This document shows, piece by piece, positions 1 to 12,282 of a stretch of DNA of 64,000 nt (the stretch's first letter is position 1; each line of letters begins with the position of its first letter). The stretch covers positions 136,258,680 through 136,322,679 of the forward strand of contig OU612045.1 in assembly GCA_914767935.1 (NCBI GenBank). The letters run 5' to 3'. The translations under genes were made by a program, and so were the position numbers. The notes beneath the pieces were generated by a model. That model searched no databases. It was given only the letters and a program-made list of their open reading frames with translations, and had not been told where the DNA came from. This stretch comes from Coremacera marginata (taxonomy: Eukaryota > Arthropoda > Insecta > Diptera > Sciomyzidae).

Positions 1-177
1 GAGCTTCTAATGATCAATTGTGTTGTGCGTGATGTGAAATGTTTGCACACAAATGATCGAGAACTGGACCTACATGTTTTACGCCGACTCCGAACGACTT
101 ATGTTCTCAAGAAGCTTTTCATGGCAGTTTTTACTCTCTGAGGTTTGCCATTGTCTGCAGAGAGGTGACGGCCGACT
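1..177 (-). mobile_element. tRNA-derived SINE family S1, copy A (head missing, cut by window edge)
   Basis: This stretch matches the body of the SINE that is complete at 12715-13065, read on the minus strand. It shares the blocks around GATCGAGAACTGGACC and CTCTCTGAGGTTTGCC. The match stops at about 177, just before the tRNA-like head should appear, and is replaced by a short tandem duplication. The other end runs off the window. The open frame across it (starting near 53) recurs in other SINE copies and is not a gene. Confidence 0.75.
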
Positions 178-214
178 GTGCTATGACATTACTTTACTGT
201 GCTATGACATTAAC
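176..214. repeat. Short tandem duplication
   Basis: The string CTGTGCTATGACATTA occurs twice, about 23 bases apart, where SINE copy A loses its tRNA head. It may mark a repair junction. Confidence 0.6.
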
Positions 215-480
215 CAGTACAAAGCGGCAGTTCTATCAATGTAAGCCAGAAGTGCTTTCAGAATTCCTTAATAGAAGATTTCTTTGAGGTATTCAATAAA
301 AGGAAAGTGGATGTTATTAGCCGATCAAAGTTTTGTTAAGAGTAGTATAATATATGTATAAAGGATTACTCTGATGTGCAAGAAATTATTGACATGTCGC
401 ATACCGTGAAATAAAGTTATCCTTAAACATTGGTATATAAAAGTAGAATACAAATCATTTTGTATATGCAATATAAAAAA

Positions 481-796
481 AAAAGAAATGGCCATTTCAA
501 CCCTTGCAAGAACTTTGATCAAGCTTCGTATGATCAATTTTGTTGTGTGTGTTGTGAAATGTTTGAACACAAATGATCGAGAACTGAACCCAAATGTTTT
601 ATGCCGACAACGAACGGCTTATGTTCTCAAGATGCTTTTCATGGCAGTTTTTACTCTCTAAGGTTTGCCATTGTCTGCAGAGAGGTGACGGCCGAACAGA
701 AAAATGAATTCAATTGAAAAATCTTTCTGTGTCAGATGGGATTCGAACCAGGGTTCTCTGGCGTATGGGCCACCCACTCTACCCACGGCCGCCACT
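481..796 (-). mobile_element. tRNA-derived SINE family S1, copy B (near full length)
   Basis: Read on the minus strand this copy has the tRNA-like head (GGCCGTGG, a damaged A box, then a B box close to GGTTCGAATCCC), the family body, and an A-rich run on the plus strand at 474-484 that is the T-rich 3' tail. The A box is damaged by a small deletion after ACTCTACCCA. Such SINEs are transcribed by RNA polymerase III and moved by a partner LINE. That role is family knowledge, not something shown here. Confidence 0.8.
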
Positions 797-1400
797 GTAT
801 ATGCAATTAGCCGTAAAGAAAATTTTCAATAGTTGGATTCCACACAATTTGTCCGAAACCTACAAAAAGTCTCAGAAAAGGCTCGTATGTGAGACGCAAT
901 TAAAATAAGACTACAAAGATGACGGTACGTAGATGCCGCATTCTTCGTTATGACGGTAGAATTAAAATATAACTTAACTAAAATTAAAATTAAATATATT
1001 TGTTCAATTGTAATCGATTTAAAATGACATTTAAATGAGAAGGCTAACAAGAAGTATAATTATATCTATGGAGTAATGTCCTCTGAAAGCGATGTTCCTA
1101 AGATTGCATATAAAATTTGTATTAAAATTTTTGCTAGGAATATGTCAAAAAGGGATTTTCTTCATCATAAATCCATATTTTGGCCAGAAAAATTTAAAGG
1201 GAATTTTTTTTAAAACAATCAAGATGCAATTGAATAGTACCAAAATTTTTCGCGAACTTTTAATATTTTGTAAAACTATATAAAACTTATTCATTAAATT
1301 GTTTTTATTTTTCTCTGGATTCCTTAAAAATTTATTGATACACGGCGTGCAATAAAAGTTGTCAACACTTAGTTGAATGTCGAGGCCTTCTTTAGGACCT
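797..1400. other. AT-rich spacer, no gene recognised
   Basis: Only short open frames with lysine/asparagine/phenylalanine-rich low-complexity translations. No terminal repeats or protein motifs recognised. Confidence 0.6.
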
Positions 1401-1713
1401 TACAAATTATCTATCTCAGCCCTCAACAGATCTTTGACCCAGCTGCTTATGATCAATTGTGTTGTGCGTGTTATGAAATGTTTGCTCACAAATGATGGAG
1501 AACTGGACGTACAAGTTTTATGCCAACTCCGAACGGCTCATGTTCTTAAGAAGCTTTACATGTCAGTTTTACTCTTTGAGGTTTGACATTGTCTGCAGAG
1601 AGGTTTGCCTAGCAGAAATAGTAATTCAATCGAAGAAATATTCTTTACCAGATTTGATCCTCAGTTTCTTGACATACGAGCCACGCACATTAATCAGTAT
1701 TCCACGGCCACCA
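1401..1713 (-). mobile_element. tRNA-derived SINE family S1, copy C (degenerate)
   Basis: The same body as the other S1 copies but with many substitutions. The B-box region (GATTTGATCCTC on plus) no longer fits GGTTCGAATCC well, although CACGGCCACC at the end still marks the head. It looks like the oldest S1 copy in the window. Confidence 0.7.
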
Positions 1714-3210
1714 GTACTATCTGTGCATTAATGTATTACTTATTTTGTTTTCCTAATATTTCATAAAACAGTTGTAACTTGGAGCAGTGTAATGCTAGCA
1801 CGTTTTCTAACAAAACCTTACAGAAAAACCAAATATGAAGCTATCTCGTGGAAAGTTACAACATTTCCTTTGAGTGACACGCAGACATGGATGCAAAAAC
1901 CCTGTAACATGAAACTGTTAATAATGATCTGAAAAACCGATAACAGAATTTTAAACTGCGCATAACCGTCCGCAGATATTTCCTAGGGGGGAACCAAAGG
2001 CTTACGTGGAAAGTTCATGTAATTGGTAATTATTCAGGAATGCTCCTTGAAAAAGATGACCATTAAAATTCTGTTTTCTGAGATGTTTGGTGAAAATTTA
2101 GTGAACATTGTCATAACTACACCGTTCATCTGTGTGATATTTGACCGAACTATCAGGACAAAATCCAAAACTTTTGTTGTATGATTCCCTTGTTCATTCC
2201 AAAAAAAAATGTTCAGAAGTAAGGGTATATCTGAAACACCCATCTTTATGCAGGGTGTTCATAAAATTGACTATACTAAAAAATAAACTCTTAAATCTGT
2301 GGTTACAGCCTAACTTAAAATATCGTAAAAAAACGAACCGGTATTTGTGCAAAATGAAGTGACATTCATGTATCTACAAGTTCCATGATCAATTGTTCCG
2401 TTAACTATCTCCATACCTACAAGTTCTATGTTTGATTGTTCCGTTAACTTTCGGGAAACAGAAGATGTAAGGAAAATAAAACATCCCGTATTTACGATAT
2501 TTTCAATTAGGCTGATATGGCTTGTGATCACAGAAATATTTAATCATAATATTTTTAAATGTTCAACCTTCAAACTGAAAATAATATTTAAAAATAATAT
2601 TTGAAGTAAAGGTATAATTTAAAACCAAAGTTGCAAAAAGTTGCAGCTTAATGTATGTTTTATCTACGGGACTCAAACTTGGTGAACAATTTAATTTAAT
2701 TGCGAATATATGTGGTTAAAGTTAATGGCATTCTAACAAAATGCAACGTAATTTTTTTTTTCATTTTTTGCTTTAACTCTTTTAATATAAATTTGGTTTT
2801 TTAAGATAATCATTATAATGAATATTTAAGACAAAAACTGCTTACTTGAGGCTGAGAAATAATTTAAAAAAAAATACACGAAAAACAGTTTTTCGAGTGG
2901 AGTTATAAACATAAAGGATCAAGCACTCATTCTAAAATTTTTGACATGGCTTTCTGTGTTTATATGCTGTATTTTTTTTTTTTTTTTTATTTTGTATTGC
3001 TAGATTGAGAGCACACTGTGCGACACATGCTTGCTGACATAAGAAAATATATTTTGCAAGATGAGCTCAATAGCAAAAATTCATCCCATTCTTCTTGCAT
3101 CAGTTCAGAAATATTTTTTAACTACATTGTGATTTTTTGCTATGTAATACATTTTTATAATTTTTGGCAAAAGCTAATATCAATATTTTAGCTTTTTTGG
3201 TTAAGTGTTC
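1714..3210. other. AT-rich spacer with a 46 bp tandem duplication and a T tract
   Basis: A unit beginning CTACAAGTTC and ending GTTCCGTTAACT is present twice at 2373-2452. A long T tract lies near 2970. No coding sequence recognised. Confidence 0.6.
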
Positions 3211-3479
3211 AACAGTTCTTTTCTTGAAAATGTACAATAATAAACCAGTATTTTTCATATTTCTATGTGATTGTTGTATGTTTTTGATTTCAGAACAAAA
3301 TTTAAAAAAAAAGTTCAAAAAACAAAATTTGTCAATATATGAAAATTACCTGATTATTAGCACAAAATTTATTATTTTTGATATTCAAATTTTGTTTTGA
3401 ATTCAAAAACTTACAACAAACACATAGAAATATGAAAAATACTAGTTTACTGTTATTAATTTTCAAAAAAATTTCTGTA
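3211..3479. repeat. Fold-back (inverted) repeat with about 95-base arms
   Basis: The left arm (about 3211-3304) and right arm (about 3386-3479) are reverse complements at most positions. For example TATTTTTCATATTTCTATGT on the left is mirrored by ACATAGAAATATGAAAAATA on the right. The loop is about 80 bases. Two open frames in opposite directions both read FFIFLC because of this symmetry; neither looks like a gene. It could be a fold-back transposon fragment or the source of a hairpin transcript. Confidence 0.75.
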
Positions 3480-3590
3480 AATATCACGTTGTATAAATAA
3501 CTATCAAGCCACCCAATTCTAAAAACTGTTAGAATTTCAACAATGTTCCGATTATAAGCAATATAATTTATGATTTCAAACATATAATAA

Positions 3591-4207
3591 CCCTGAAGGA
3601 AAATCAACTAATTTAAAAGTAGTTGATAAAGTAGTTTTTTGTCAACCACAACTAGTTGAAATTCTGACTTTTTTCCATAGAACGAACTAACATATTTTGT
3701 ATGGTGATGTCCGCTAAATAAGTCAATTGACTTTCGTCTGCATATATTTTCAACTACTTGTTAAATTTAAATTATTTTTTAACTACTTAAAATAAATTAC
3801 TTGAAAACCGCATATATTTTCAACTACTTGTTAAATTAGTTATATTTAAACTATTTTTTTAATTACTTTTAAAATAACCAATTAAAAACTATTACTGATG
3901 GCCTAAAGTTAATAATATTTGATGAAATAACATGGTTAAATATATATACAATTTTAATCTAATAAAAATTTGCAATTAAAACATGTCTAAATCAGAGTAG
4001 TTACCGCCTAAATATAATTGAAAGTAGTTTATCAATCACTTGTTTTTAAGTAGTATTTCAATTACTTCATATATAATGCAACAAAAACTATTTAGAATTG
4101 AAGTGGATGCCGCGTTAATATAATTCAAAGTAGTTCATATACTGGTTTATTTTAAACTAGTTTTTAATTAGTTGTTTTTAAAAACTAGTTAGTTTGTTCC
4201 TATAGGG
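3591..4207 (-). mobile_element. CCCTRTAGGAA-ended nonautonomous DNA element M1, copy 1
   Basis: Starts CCCTGAAGGAAAATCAAC and ends GTTCCTATAGGG, so its termini match those of copies at 15592 and 16529, in the opposite orientation. It is bounded by AA on both sides. The interior is a patchwork of AACTACTT/AACTAGTT motifs and contains no gene. Length 617 bp. Superfamily not assigned. Confidence 0.75.
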
Positions 4208-4808
4208 AAGGAACTCAGACCTGTATAAGCTCATCTTAAATGATATCGTTGATCACCTACTTAATGAACTCAGTTTAAGCTATTTGTCAGTATGCTCGAT
4301 TTTTTTAAGAAAGCATTCGTGTGATTGGAATATTCTAGAATGCTCAGATATGGCAAGAACCTACAGATATGAGGCGAATAGGCTTGAGAGTGCAACTCTA
4401 AAAAGTAAAATATCCATGAGTTGTAGATTAAAATGAATATTTGATATAGAATGACATATGAAATATTAAAAACTGTCAAGTATACTTAAGAGAGTTAGTT
4501 ATTTAATTAAAATATTTTTTAAATAAACTGTATTTTAGCATTAATTTTAACAAGTTTTTTTTTATTATTTTAATTAGTATAATTAATTAACTGGTAAATT
4601 ATTCTGTTTCAAAATATTTTCTTTATTTAGTCAAATGCTTAAGAAAGTGTTAAATCACAATGCAAATTCAAACTCTTTCTTACCTGACACAAAAAAATTA
4701 AAATGCACGTGTACAATATTTAAATTAATTATATCACACCTAAGTAGAATTTCTCTTCTTGATATATACGTTAATAATACGTTGAGCATAGGCAGTTGCT
4801 CGGTGATG
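4208..4808. other. AT-rich spacer, no gene recognised
   Basis: Open frames on both strands here are low-complexity. Nothing else seen. Confidence 0.6.
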
Positions 4809-4810
4809 TA

Positions 4811-6113
4811 CAGCGTGGGCCCTAATAACTGTCGCACCTTTTTCAAGCGCCCCTGTGCCAAACAAAGTATACATAGACTTTTTACCGTTAGTAATTTAAT
4901 TTTATACATTAATTGTGAATTCAAATGATCTGTTTGTCTGTTGAAATAGTTCTTATTAAAAGTTTGTGAGCGATGGAAGCAAAAAGAGAGCTTGTTCAGA
5001 AATTGCATATGCAAGGCAAGAAAACTTGTGAAATTGTTAACATCCTACGTTATTTAGGAGTTAACCGCAGATTCGTTCAACGCACTATTGCTAGATATAA
5101 GGCAACTGGGAGCGTCGAAATTTCTAAAAAACCTGGTCGGAAGTGCACCGTTAGAACTTCAGGACTGGTGAAGGTTGTACGAGAGCGAATTAGAAGAAAT
5201 TGCGCAGTTTCAGGGAGACAATTGGCCAAGGACCTAAATGTGAGCCGCAAAACCATCAGGAATGTCATAAAAAAAAATTTAAAGATGAAAGCTTACAAAA
5301 AAAAAGGATTCATGGTCTTACAGAACGGCAAAAGAAATTGCGGAGGGAAAGAAGTGCTTTGCTCCTTCAGAGGCACGCAAATTGCAAAATTGTGTTTTCT
5401 GACGAGAAGTTATTCATTCTGCAAAAAAGTCACAATCCACAGAACGACCGCGTATACGCACCGAGGATGTGTGACATTTCAGCAGAAAAAAAAGCTATTG
5501 AACGGTACCAAAACACCACATCAGTTATGGTTTGGGGAGCTATATCCACAAAAGGCAAGCTCCCGCTCCTTTTCATTGACAAAGGCGTAAAAATCAATGC
5601 CCAATACTATTTGGACGAAGTGCTTGTCAAGCATCTTCACCCTCATGCATCTGAGCTTTTTGGCAATGAGCCATATTGCTTCCAGCAAGACTCTGCTCCG
5701 GCTCACAAGGCCAAAACTGTTCAGCGTTGGTGCAAAGACAATATTTCCTGTTTCATTCCAGTGGATGAATGGCCTCCATCTTCTCCGGATTTAAATCCTT
5801 TGGATTTTTGTGTATGGGGATACATGTTAGATAAACTAAAAAATCTTAAAAACATGAAATTGGAACAATTTAAACGCCGCTTACAAAAAATTTGGGACGA
5901 AATACCCGATGAAGTCGTTCGTGCCGCCTGTAATAGCTTCGAAAAGCGTTTGAAGCTCGTAAAAAAAGTTAAGGGTGAAAGATTTGAACTAAATCAATAA
6001 AAATGTAAGTCAACAATTTAAAAAATAAAATAAAAATGTTTTTAGCCCAAAATGCTTTGTATATTTTTTTTGTGTTAAAGAAATTAGTGCGACAGTTATT
6101 AGGGCCCACACTG
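4811..6113 (+). mobile_element. Tc1/mariner superfamily transposon, DD37D (maT-like) type
   Basis: The element is bounded by inverted repeats of about 27 bp (CAGYGTGGGCCCTAATAACT and on, one mismatch between ends) and flanked by TA at 4809-4810 and 6114-6115, the target duplication typical of Tc1/mariner. Length 1303 bp, normal for a complete member. It carries one transposase gene, broken by a frameshift, with about 160 bp of 5' and 110 bp of 3' noncoding DNA. The near-identical termini suggest a fairly recent insertion. Confidence 0.93.
4973..6000 (+). pseudogene. DD37D transposase (maT-like), one frameshift
   Basis: The protein would be about 342 residues, a usual length for this superfamily. 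The first part (from ATG at 4973) has a paired-type helix-turn-helix region (KTCEIVNILRYLGVNRRFVQ) and a GR-like patch (KKPGRK). The catalytic part continues in another frame with FSDEKLF (first Asp), QQDSAPAHKA (second Asp) and SSPDLNPLDFCVWGYM (third Asp). I count 37 residues between the second and third Asp, so DD37D, as described for maT elements. The frames join near the A run at 5298-5307: AYKKK in one frame runs into RIHGLTERQK in the other. Catalytic residues look intact; only the frameshift breaks it. The enzyme would cut and paste its own element at TA. Confidence 0.9.
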
Positions 6114-6115
6114 TA

Positions 6116-6815
6116 AATTTTAAAATTAGGATATTATATTAATTATGAAAAGGGTTAAAAAGTGATGAAAATTTAAAGAAAACGAAAGTAAAATATTCTG
6201 AATTCAGCTTATAAAAATTGATCAACCAAGCAACTGATTTTATTTAGATTATTCTTTTATTATAACCTTTAAGCAAAGTCATAAAGCTTAGAGTAGTTTC
6301 CTATGAAGAGCACTTAAAGTAAATTTTGTTATTTGATTGTTATATTATTATATTTAAAATAATAGCATAATATTAATGATTTTCACAGAGAATTCAGAAT
6401 AGTTTTGCTCATACTTTCATTTTAAAATACGGTTTATAAGTTTAGCTAATATGCATTAATATATTCCATTAAAGTACAAGTCAGTGACTTCATACTTTTT
6501 TATAATTATGTTACATATTGCAGGTACGTAAAATAAAAAAATAAAGTAAAAGTAAAAAAAAAATACATAAAAAAATAATAATAATTATTTGTACTTTTAA
6601 ATTTTATTATATTAAAGTTCTATTATTTTTATTATAATATAAAATATATTATAATATATTTTTTTACTTAATTCATTCCAAATTCTAAAAGTTCTTTTAT
6701 ATATAATATAAAGGGTTATACAAAACGAGTTTCCTTTTTCAACTGAGTTGTTTTGGCAGCTGTATGTGTCAAATTGCTTATCCATATGACGTTTATGTTC
6801 AGTATTCAATACGAC
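6116..6815. other. AT-rich spacer, no gene recognised
   Basis: Very A/T-rich with short homopolymer runs. No motifs recognised. Confidence 0.6.
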
Positions 6816-6821
6816 TCAATC

Positions 6822-7196
6822 ATGAATATACTTACTCCTGAACAACGTTTGTTAATTATGGAAATTTACTACCACAATCAGTCACAATCGAGAAACAACC
6901 GCTTTATTGAGGGAAACGTTCGTTGAAACATCATCTCAAGAAATGGCCCTGTTAATTGGCCACCAAGATCATGGGGTTTGACGGCATTGGATAACTTAAT
7001 TTGGGGATATGTTAAATCACTTGTTTATGTTGAGAGACCCGAAACAATTGACGCCTTGGAATCCAACATAACTCGTGTTATGCAAGGAATACTGGCCGAT
7101 ATGCTCGAGAGATTTGTCGAAAATTCTACCCACAGAATGGACCATTTAAGAGTTAGTCGAGAGCAACATTTGAAGGAAATAATTTTTAAACATTGA
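6822..7196 (+). pseudogene. Internally deleted Tc1/mariner-type transposase relic
   Basis: An ATG at 6822 opens with MNILTPEQRLLIMEIYYHNQ, which resembles the N-terminal helix-turn-helix start of a common insect transposase family (LTPEQR...VEFYYEN type, recalled). After a TGA codon in the same frame it continues with NGPVNWPPRSWGLTALDNLI and WGYVKSLVYVERPETIDAL, which matches the C-terminal part of the same family, where WPPRSxDLTPLDxxLWGYVK carries the last acidic catalytic residue. The central domain, including the first two catalytic acids, is missing. About 125 codons remain of roughly 350. No terminal repeats were identified. Confidence 0.75.
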
Positions 7197-9660
7197 GTTG
7201 TAGGAACCGAACTATCATTCCAAATAATGATTTGCAACAATACATTGATTTTTATGTATTTTATTTAGAAAACAAAGTAGGAAGCTCTTATTGGATCACC
7301 CTTTACAAATATACATTTTTTTGGTTGAGCTCTAGGGGGGCAACTGCCCCTCCCTTTGAATCTTCCCCTGTGGACGCCCATGATACTGCGGCTTGCGCAC
7401 TCGAAATTTTTACCACGTCAAAGAAATTTTAGCAATACTGGACATATCTTGCAAGCAATCTTTAAAGCTTTCCCCAATACTGGCCAAAGTGACTCCGCGA
7501 AATATGATTTTTAAAGGCTACAGATACATAAAAGCCAAAACATATTTATTTCAACCATCTTCCACGCAGAGATCTCTTCAATCACGCTGTGCTCAGTACC
7601 CAATCTGCAACATTATAAAAGTTTTGCCTAAAATATGTTCCGTTTGCGATGATTTGTGGAAACCATTTGTTGCCAGCTCGCACTGTATGCTGCTGCGTGT
7701 TGCTGCTGTCATTTATTTTTATATCTTACTAATACCAGCCATCTGTCGCAGACGATTAATACAAATGTGCCATATGTGCGGCACGGAAAGAGAGTTGAAA
7801 CAAATAAATAGTTGGTTGGATCGACCATTGATGATGGACGTAAGGCTTGAGGTATGTTGATGATGCATCACACGTTCGGTTGTCCTTAATTTTTGGTAGT
7901 ACAACACGACTTACTGTCAAACATTCGTGGCTCATTATCGTCTATAGCCATCAACGTCCAAATGGTTCCATGTAACATGGATGCAGCGCATCTCAGACAG
8001 CTTCAGTCATCCTTTAGACAAACTTTCTCTGTCTGTTCATCTGTCCCGCGACGTCATGGAAAATTAACGAAACAAACTGCAGAAAAAGAAAGTTTTCTTT
8101 TCCGCTCCCGCTATCTTCCTTTCGTTGTTTTTCTTTTTTTTTTTTGCGCAGAACTTCAATATTTCATTTTGATGCACGAAGGATGTGACACGACGTCCTG
8201 TCCATCCATCGTGACGTTGTTTCTTCGTTGAATTTGTGTTGACGTGACCAGTCGGCCAGTCACTACTATCGTAGAGGTCGCCATAGTTTGTCTTCATTTG
8301 ATGACAAGAACAAAAGCAACAACAAAAACAAAGATGTTTTTAATCGTCCAGTCATGTCTCACTAATAGACAGCAATTAATTATGAAGTTCGTTGGGGGTG
8401 AAGAGGGAAGGGGTTTAAGTCGGTCGGTTGCTGTTGAACACAAAGCTCCTTCCACAGTGAAGTAGGGTGAAATGGTACGATGTAATGTTAAGAAAAAAAG
8501 TGCTTAATTTTTTCAAGAAGAAAACTAAAGAAGTTTTTCAATGTAGTGAATATTATTTGAAAATTTGGTTCAAAATTAAGGGTAGTTTACATATTTATGA
8601 CGAATTTATCCACAACAGGAGAAGCTCATAATTCCAACAATCTTGTTACAATTTCGGTTTGGTTGACTTAAACTTAACTCTCTCTCTTCTTCAGATATTT
8701 AATATTTTAATAGCTTGCTTTGGGGTTTGTCGAAGGCCATTCATTTCTTGTACTCATTTCTCGGATTTTTGTCGAAACAACTTGTCGCACATGATTTGTG
8801 GATGGCAAAAAGTGATTTACGTTGGAATCCTACCAAATTCGGTAAAATACGGGCAACGCATTACTAAAAAAAAAAAAAAAGTGACAACACAGATAAATAC
8901 AGAAACATGGTCGAAACATCTTCGAGGGAACCATTTTGTGAGCAAGACGGCCTTAACGATTCCAATGTATGGCTTGCAGACACACAGTGGAGTGTGCGTG
9001 AGGTATTGACAAAAGCAGCAACAACTCGACGAGCAATTTAAGCCTATATTTATCAAAATATTTGACAGATCTTTTGACATTCAGCTAAGTAGAGAAAGTA
9101 GCTACAACAAAAATATTACTCCTTTCGATAAACATAAATTATGTTAATATGTCGAAGTATTGGTTTTTTTTTTGTTTTTTCTGGATTTTGGTGTGGAATG
9201 TTGGCAGCTCTTTTTGCGAAAATTGACTGTGGCACGCAGATAACAATCGAAAAATGTTACCAACAAAGAACATGAGCAGCAACGCACACAGACACAGTCC
9301 ATAATGAGATCGAAATCTCGCATTTGTCGGTTCAAACGGCTGCACATGCGCGAAGATCAACCACTGATGACGATGATGATGACGATGATTACTTTAAGGT
9401 CCATCGCGATCAACGTACATACATCGATCCTTGGTGTCGATCGTTGCCAGCAGTTGCTGCTGCTGTTGTAGTTGTTACTATTGATGTTGTTGCTGTCGTA
9501 GCCATCTTCGTTGTCGTCATGCTGAGCATGCTTGCGCTTACAAGATACGCAGACATCAGGTTGTCAACGCGTTGTTGCTGGTGCTGTTGCTGCAGCATAA
9601 GGAAATGTTGAGTAGACGTTGGAACACAAGGTTGCATTGCTCGAATTGTTCTCGTATAGA
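7197..9660. other. Mixed-composition, possibly single-copy DNA with simple triplet repeats
   Basis: This block is less AT-rich than its surroundings. It has GC-rich patches (GGGGGGCAACTGCCCC near 7336), a GATGATGAC run at 9367-9390 and CTG/GTT-rich triplets at 9440-9600. On the minus strand 9410-9637 reads as a Gln/Thr-rich peptide (LQQQHQQQ, TTTTAAATAG). That could be a low-complexity exon but is equally explained by the triplet repeats. No splice sites or homologs could be confirmed. Confidence 0.4.
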
Positions 9661-11982
9661 ATATAAAAGGCTATCAACATGGTTAAAGTTATTTTAATAA
9701 TCTCAGCTATATTGCAATTAATAAAATAGAAGCTGAAATTCTATCTATATATATTTAAAAAAAGAAGAAGCCCTGACCCGAATATTTCAAAGGAATGTGT
9801 TTGAGAAGAAAATTATTGGTTCTTACGTATATAGCTTAAATACTCGATAGTCAATACGATTCAAAATTTTGTAAGTATAATGCTTGGTAAATAAGGAAAG
9901 TTAGTAAGGAAAGTAGTAAGGAAAGTTGTGGTGGTAACTTGTGGCCTCTGTCTTGGTTCCAAACTGAAGATAATTTTCCCATAAAGATGTTTGTGGAAAA
10001 GTTCAAGTAGAAGAATGATGAGTTGCTTAAATATCTTGGATTTTAAAGAGATAAATTTGAAAATCTTCTTATTAAACGATATTTTGAATCTTATTATTCG
10101 ACTCTTTTCTCGATTCTTTTTTATCTAATATTCAAACGAAAACAATGAATTTTTTAAATTGTATTTGGTTTTAGTTACCTTTAAAAAAACGCAAGCTGGG
10201 TTGTGTTAAATAATTCTTTATTCATTATTACTGCCGCAAATTCAATGGTACGTGGAATCATATCATACATGAAATAAGTCTCATAAAAACAAAAGGAAAA
10301 AGATTTGATTTCCTTTGATTTCGAGAGTTAAATGAAATTGTGACTGGCGATACTGGAGGAACTGGAGAATTCCAGAAGGGCCGTTGCAATTTGCGGCCGG
10401 TGTCCTTATAGCACATAAGAAAATTAACTCTTAATTGTATAAATTATCAAAATATTGTCCCTTTATTATTATATTTTGATATGTAATATAATTTAATTCT
10501 GCAATAATTTAAAAAAAAAAAACTTATAATATAAGTACTTTTATAAAAACTCAACACGTAGAAATTGATAGTAAGTATTCTTGATACTATTTTATAGATT
10601 TGTGGGCCATAGAGATCATAGAAATAATAAAATTTGTATTTTATAGAAATGTCTTCGAAAAGGCAATTAAGGAAGATGAAATTAATAAAATTGCTACTGT
10701 ATTAAATTTATATTCTAAAGTTAAAATAGTATATGCACCAATCTGTGAAAGAGCAAAAAAAGTTCTTGACATTAAAACTCTTCAAACCCTTATTTCCATT
10801 TTTTAAGAGACACCAAAAACATGGTTTGATATTCTTAAAAGAACTATTAACATCATATAAACAATGGGAAAACAGCATGGGGCAGCTGAAACATTGCAAG
10901 ACGAGTTGATTGATAATGGACATTTTTTAGAATTGGTTTTTTTAATAAGTTAATATGGTGCTTATCTCAACGGTTATGTTAAAAACTCAATAGTTAAGTT
11001 TAGCAAAGAAAACTTTTACCAATTTAAAAAGGGAAGAGGATCCCTAATTACATGTTTGTCAAAGTCAATATTGAATATGTAGCATTATCAATACTATTCG
11101 CAGCATGATTCAGAAAAGTATAAGTAAAAAGCTAAACAATGTCACTATATTTTCAATTCATATTCACTCAAGACAGGGTATAACATCTCAAACACTGTCG
11201 ATTGTAACATAAATATCATAGTTTTTTATCAGAAAGTGTTTATGACCTACTGTTAGACATAATTTTAATATTATTTAAATAAACTTATACTATGTTGACG
11301 AAATTTCTCTTCATAAAAAGTAATACATACATATACGATATGAATTCGATACGATTCAATACATAAATAAACTTAAAACGATTTTTTTCAAAATGTTATT
11401 TTTCAAAACTGTTCTAGCGATTAAGAAAAAATTAAACTGTTGATTTAATATTTAGCAAATTGTTCAAGAATATATTGGCGATTTCGCCTCAGTAATATCT
11501 TTTATAAAAGCATGGTTTTATGTTTTATCCCCATTCTACCCGCTTTTGGCTGGAAAAATAGCATCTGCCGTGTTCTTTTACTAAAACTTGACTAGCTTTT
11601 ATTGGCGCAAGCCATTTTTGTGTTTCAGAGCAACGGTGGCGGAGCTATAGCAGTAGAAACTATTTTCGTTTTTATTTTAGATGTGCCTCCTTCAGAACGT
11701 GTTTCACCTTTAGTTATGATGGAATTTGTATTTTTTCTAAACTTTAAAAGTATTCTAAAACTGTAAAATTCTGTAAAAAATATTGCAAAAATCATTAATT
11801 TTTACCTGTACAATTCAGAACAACGCCTCAAGGTGAGAGGGCCGGTCAAGTCATTATTTTCCAGATCAAATTATAGGTCCCAGTCCGTCACTTATATGTG
11901 GCAAATATAAATAAAAAACTAGTAAATTTACTTATACTTATAATTAAATGGAATAGTATTATGAAAAAATATTTGTATGATA
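9661..11982. other. AT-rich spacer, no gene recognised
   Basis: A threefold AGTAAGGAAAGT repeat lies at about 9890-9928. A slightly GC-richer patch with GTGACTGGCGATACTGG is near 10340. Open frames are short and unremarkable. Confidence 0.5.
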
Positions 11983-11997
11983 AATTTTTACTTGAAC

Positions 11998-12282
11998 TTA
12001 CTTACTTACTTAGGTGGCCGTAACAACCCGTGTCCGGATTTCGACCGACCTCATCAGTTCTCGCCAGGCGCCTCTGCTTTGCGCGCGCCTTCTCCAATCG
12101 GATACACCAAGTGCGGTTAGGGCTTCCTCAGCCTGGTCCATCCATCGGAGGCATGGTCTCCCTCGTCGTCGTTGACCAGCGACCCTCGTCTCGAGCACCT
12201 TTTTCGCTGGAGCTTCGTCGTCCATACGATGGACATGACCCAGCCAGCGTAGTCGCTGCACAGTTATACGCCGAACTACGTC
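11998..12282 (-). mobile_element. 5'-truncated RTE-like non-LTR retrotransposon tail
   Basis: The fragment is bounded by a 15 bp direct repeat, AATTTTTACTTGAAC, at 11983-11997 and 12283-12297, which I read as the target-site duplication. On the minus strand it ends in TAAG repeats, the type of short tandem 3' tail known for RTE-clade elements rather than poly(A). Only the last 285 bp inserted, which is normal for incomplete reverse transcription. It is much more GC-rich than its surroundings. Confidence 0.85.
12010..12282 (-). pseudogene. C-terminal end of an RTE-like ORF2 (endonuclease/reverse transcriptase)
   Basis: The frame reads TVQRLRWLGHVHRMDDEAP, then RRRGRPCLRWMDQAEE and ALGVSDWRRRAQSRGAWREL, ending at a stop near 12010. 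LRWLGHVxRM...RxRGRPxxRWxDxxxxDL is the familiar extreme C-terminus of insect and animal RTE-type polyproteins. The endonuclease and polymerase domains are absent. The apparent methionine at 12330 lies in host DNA upstream of the insertion, so it is not a real start. Clade assignment is from recalled motif resemblance plus the TAAG tail. Confidence 0.82.

Noticed and set aside
53..244. A recurring small ORF (MIENWTYMFYADSERLMF...) that also appears at 12663-12950 on minus
   Set aside because: It lies antisense to the S1 SINE body and is disrupted in the other copies; recurrence reflects the repeat, not protein selection.
4655..5014. Minus-strand ORF of 119 codons over the left end of the maT-like element
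   Set aside because: It spans the transposon terminus and host flank and has no recognisable domain.
9324..9637. Opposing ORFs rich in Asp, Val, Gln and Thr
   Set aside because: Explained by triplet repeats; kept only as a remote possibility of a low-complexity exon.
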